DNA from: Ardenticatenaceae bacterium | GTDB taxonomy: Bacteria; Chloroflexota; Anaerolineae; Promineifilales; Promineifilaceae | DNA length: 64,000 nucleotides | Reading direction: 5' to 3' | Assembly: GCA_020634315.1 (NCBI GenBank) | Contig: JACKBV010000025.1 | Coordinates: forward strand, 8,041-72,040 | Shown: in pieces, positions 63,133 through 64,000 of the stretch | Layout: every line of letters begins with the position of its first letter | Position numbering within the stretch: the first letter of the stretch is position 1 | Notes under the pieces: generated by a model | Seen by the model: the letters and a program-made list of their open reading frames with translations, nothing else | What the model was told of the DNA's origin: nothing | Database searches by the model: none | Program-made: the position numbers and the translations under genes

Positions 63133-63672
63133 ATGTTTCAATACATCGCCTTTCTACGCGCCATCAATGTTGGCGGCCGTTCCGTCAAGATGGCCGACTT
63201 GCGCGATCTCTTCATCACCCTCGGCTTTGCCGACGTACAAACCTACATCCAATCCGGCAACGTCCTTTTCACCTCCCCCAACCCCGACCCCAATAAACTG
63301 GCGCAAAATATCGAAGCCGGCTTGTCCGCAACCTTGGGCTACGATGTCCCCACCTTCCTGCGTACAACTACCGAATTAATCGACATCGCCAACTACACCC
63401 CTTTTCCCGACGACGCCAAAGATGAAGGGACGCTCTACGTCTCCTTTTTGCCGCAAGAGCCAGCAGCAGCACAACAACAAGCCCTGCTCGCCCTCGCCAC
63501 CGATACAGACTCCTTCCATATCTATCGTGACCAGGTATATTGGCTGTACCGTCGGTCATTAGGCGCATCTGCTTACACCAACGCAGATGTAGAAAAAACG
63601 CTGGGCATGGCGGCCACCCGTCGCAATATCAATACAATCCATAAAATTGTGGCAAAATATCTCAGTGTGTAA
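63133..63672 (+). CDS. DUF1697 family protein
   Basis: 179 residues. FQYIAFLRAINVGGRSVKMADLRDLFITLGFADVQTYIQSGNVLF is the full family signature (FLRgINVGG...K..mk.L...l...G...v.TYiqSGNv.f). It continues RTTTELIDIANYTPFPD and ends NINTIHKIVAKYL. The family is widespread and its function is not known. It has 139 bases before its start and no neighbour on the same strand until the partial gene at 63852. Confidence 0.93.
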   Translation: MFQYIAFLRAINVGGRSVKMADLRDLFITLGFADVQTYIQSGNVLFTSPNPDPNKLAQNIEAGLSATLGYDVPTFLRTTTELIDIANYTPFPDDAKDEGTLYVSFLPQEPAAAQQQALLALATDTDSFHIYRDQVYWLYRRSLGASAYTNADVEKTLGMAATRRNINTIHKIVAKYLSV

Positions 63673-63746
63673 TACCTTAACATGCCAGGGGCAGAGCCAT
63701 TCCAAACAATTAAAATGACCCCGTCTTAGGAATTGCCCAAACACAC

Positions 63747-63797
63747 GTTTGTCGTAACGGCAGCAATCGTCTTCCCCACGAAGCAGTTACGACAAAC
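63747..63797. repeat. Inverted repeat in the gap after the DUF1697 gene
   Basis: GTTTGTCGTAAC (63747-63758) and GTTACGACAAAC (63786-63797) are exact 12-base complements around 27 bases that contain a smaller CTTC...GAAG pair. Candidate terminator for the DUF1697 gene or operator for the next gene. No T-run follows. Confidence 0.5.
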
Positions 63798-63851
63798 CAA
63801 AGTCAAAAGTGAATCATCAACAAGTCCTGAGGCGAAAAATCACCAAGGATT

Positions 63852-64000
63852 ATGATCATGCACGAACTGACAGAGATTGCTCCTGCTTTTGTGGAAATGG
63901 CACACCGCATTGTCTGGTGCAATGCGGCGACAGTAGATAGCAAAGGGCGCCCGCGCTCTCGTGTGCTGCACCCCATCTGGCAATGGGATGGCACTCGCCT
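63852..64000 (+). CDS. Pyridoxamine-5'-phosphate-oxidase-fold protein (partial, runs off the right edge)
   Basis: The first about 49 residues are visible from the ATG at 63852, preceded by AAGGAT. A second in-frame ATG is at 63858. The sequence includes AHRIVWCNAATVDSKGRPRSRVLHPIW, which matches the opening strand of split-barrel flavin/PNPOx-like proteins (hyxxaTvdxxGrPrxRvlhP.w). The rest of the gene is beyond the window. FMN or F420 binding is typical of the family but cannot be checked here. Confidence 0.7.
   Translation, partial: MIMHELTEIAPAFVEMAHRIVWCNAATVDSKGRPRSRVLHPIWQWDGTR

Noticed and set aside
1..64000. CRISPR array, rRNA or tRNA genes, insertion sequence
   Set aside because: I scanned for regular spaced repeats, rRNA-like or tRNA-like tracts, and transposase motifs and found none. 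The dispersed palindrome has no regular spacing.
1..64000. The ACGGCCGT copies as restriction-site clusters of a plasmid or vector
   Set aside because: They are spread inside conserved genes over the whole window in every reading frame, and no vector or mobility genes are present.

Overview
The window reads as chromosomal DNA of a free-living bacterium, about 53% G+C by eye, dense in genes, with no rRNA, tRNA, CRISPR array or transposase gene that I can see. The best guess is a Chloroflexota member (Anaerolineae-like). This is an inference from the exported beta-propeller proteins with Thr/Pro linkers, the tails ending Y-L-P-I-V-R or similar, the large orphan sensor kinases of 7TM and GAF/PAS type, and an ABC-dependent surface polysaccharide locus. 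No marker gene fixes the taxonomy.

Layout. 1-10.6 kb holds housekeeping and metabolic genes: a partial squalene/phytoene synthase, a membrane protein, primosomal helicase PriA, a YceI-like lipid-binding protein, DegV, an MFS transporter, an HSD10-like short-chain dehydrogenase, a small zinc-ribbon protein, the SRAP/YedK abasic-site protein and GmhB. 10.6-15.3 kb (minus) holds a Wzc-type tyrosine kinase, GmhA, HddA and a glycosyltransferase. With GmhB this gives three steps of the D-glycero-alpha-D-manno-heptose branch. 15.4-20.1 kb (plus) holds two large exported proteins, a PQQ-type propeller and a CBM9-like/DNRLRE protein.

20.3-50.9 kb is a roughly 30 kb minus-strand array, nearly all with overlapping or tightly spaced genes. 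It holds a hexapeptide acyltransferase, a DPM1-like GT2, a radical SAM/B12 enzyme, two O-antigen-ligase-like proteins, a Wzm/Wzt ABC exporter, many GT4/GT2 glycosyltransferases, a GT-C enzyme, four alkaline-phosphatase-superfamily enzymes that lack the formylglycine sulfatase motif, two sialidase-fold proteins anchored by a C-terminal helix, and small membrane proteins. The likely picture is that glycans are built on a lipid carrier, exported by Wzm/Wzt, polymerised or ligated outside, and decorated with phospho-substituents. BY-kinase and heptose genes next door supply control and precursors.

51-64 kb holds CDP-glucose 4,6-dehydratase, an ArsR-type repressor with its MFS pump, an S9 peptidase, two tandem histidine kinases (one with a LacI-like sugar-binding domain), a mutarotase-like protein, a DUF1697 protein and a partial PNPOx-fold protein.

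The most striking feature is not a gene. The palindrome ACGGCCGT, often extended to GGAAACGGCCGTTTCC, occurs about 80 times by hand count where about one is expected. It sits almost entirely inside genes and is read in all three frames (T-A-V, N-G-R, R-P). It is depleted in the kinase/heptose block and in the exported-protein block. It behaves like the cyanobacterial HIP1 highly iterated palindrome, but with a different sequence.
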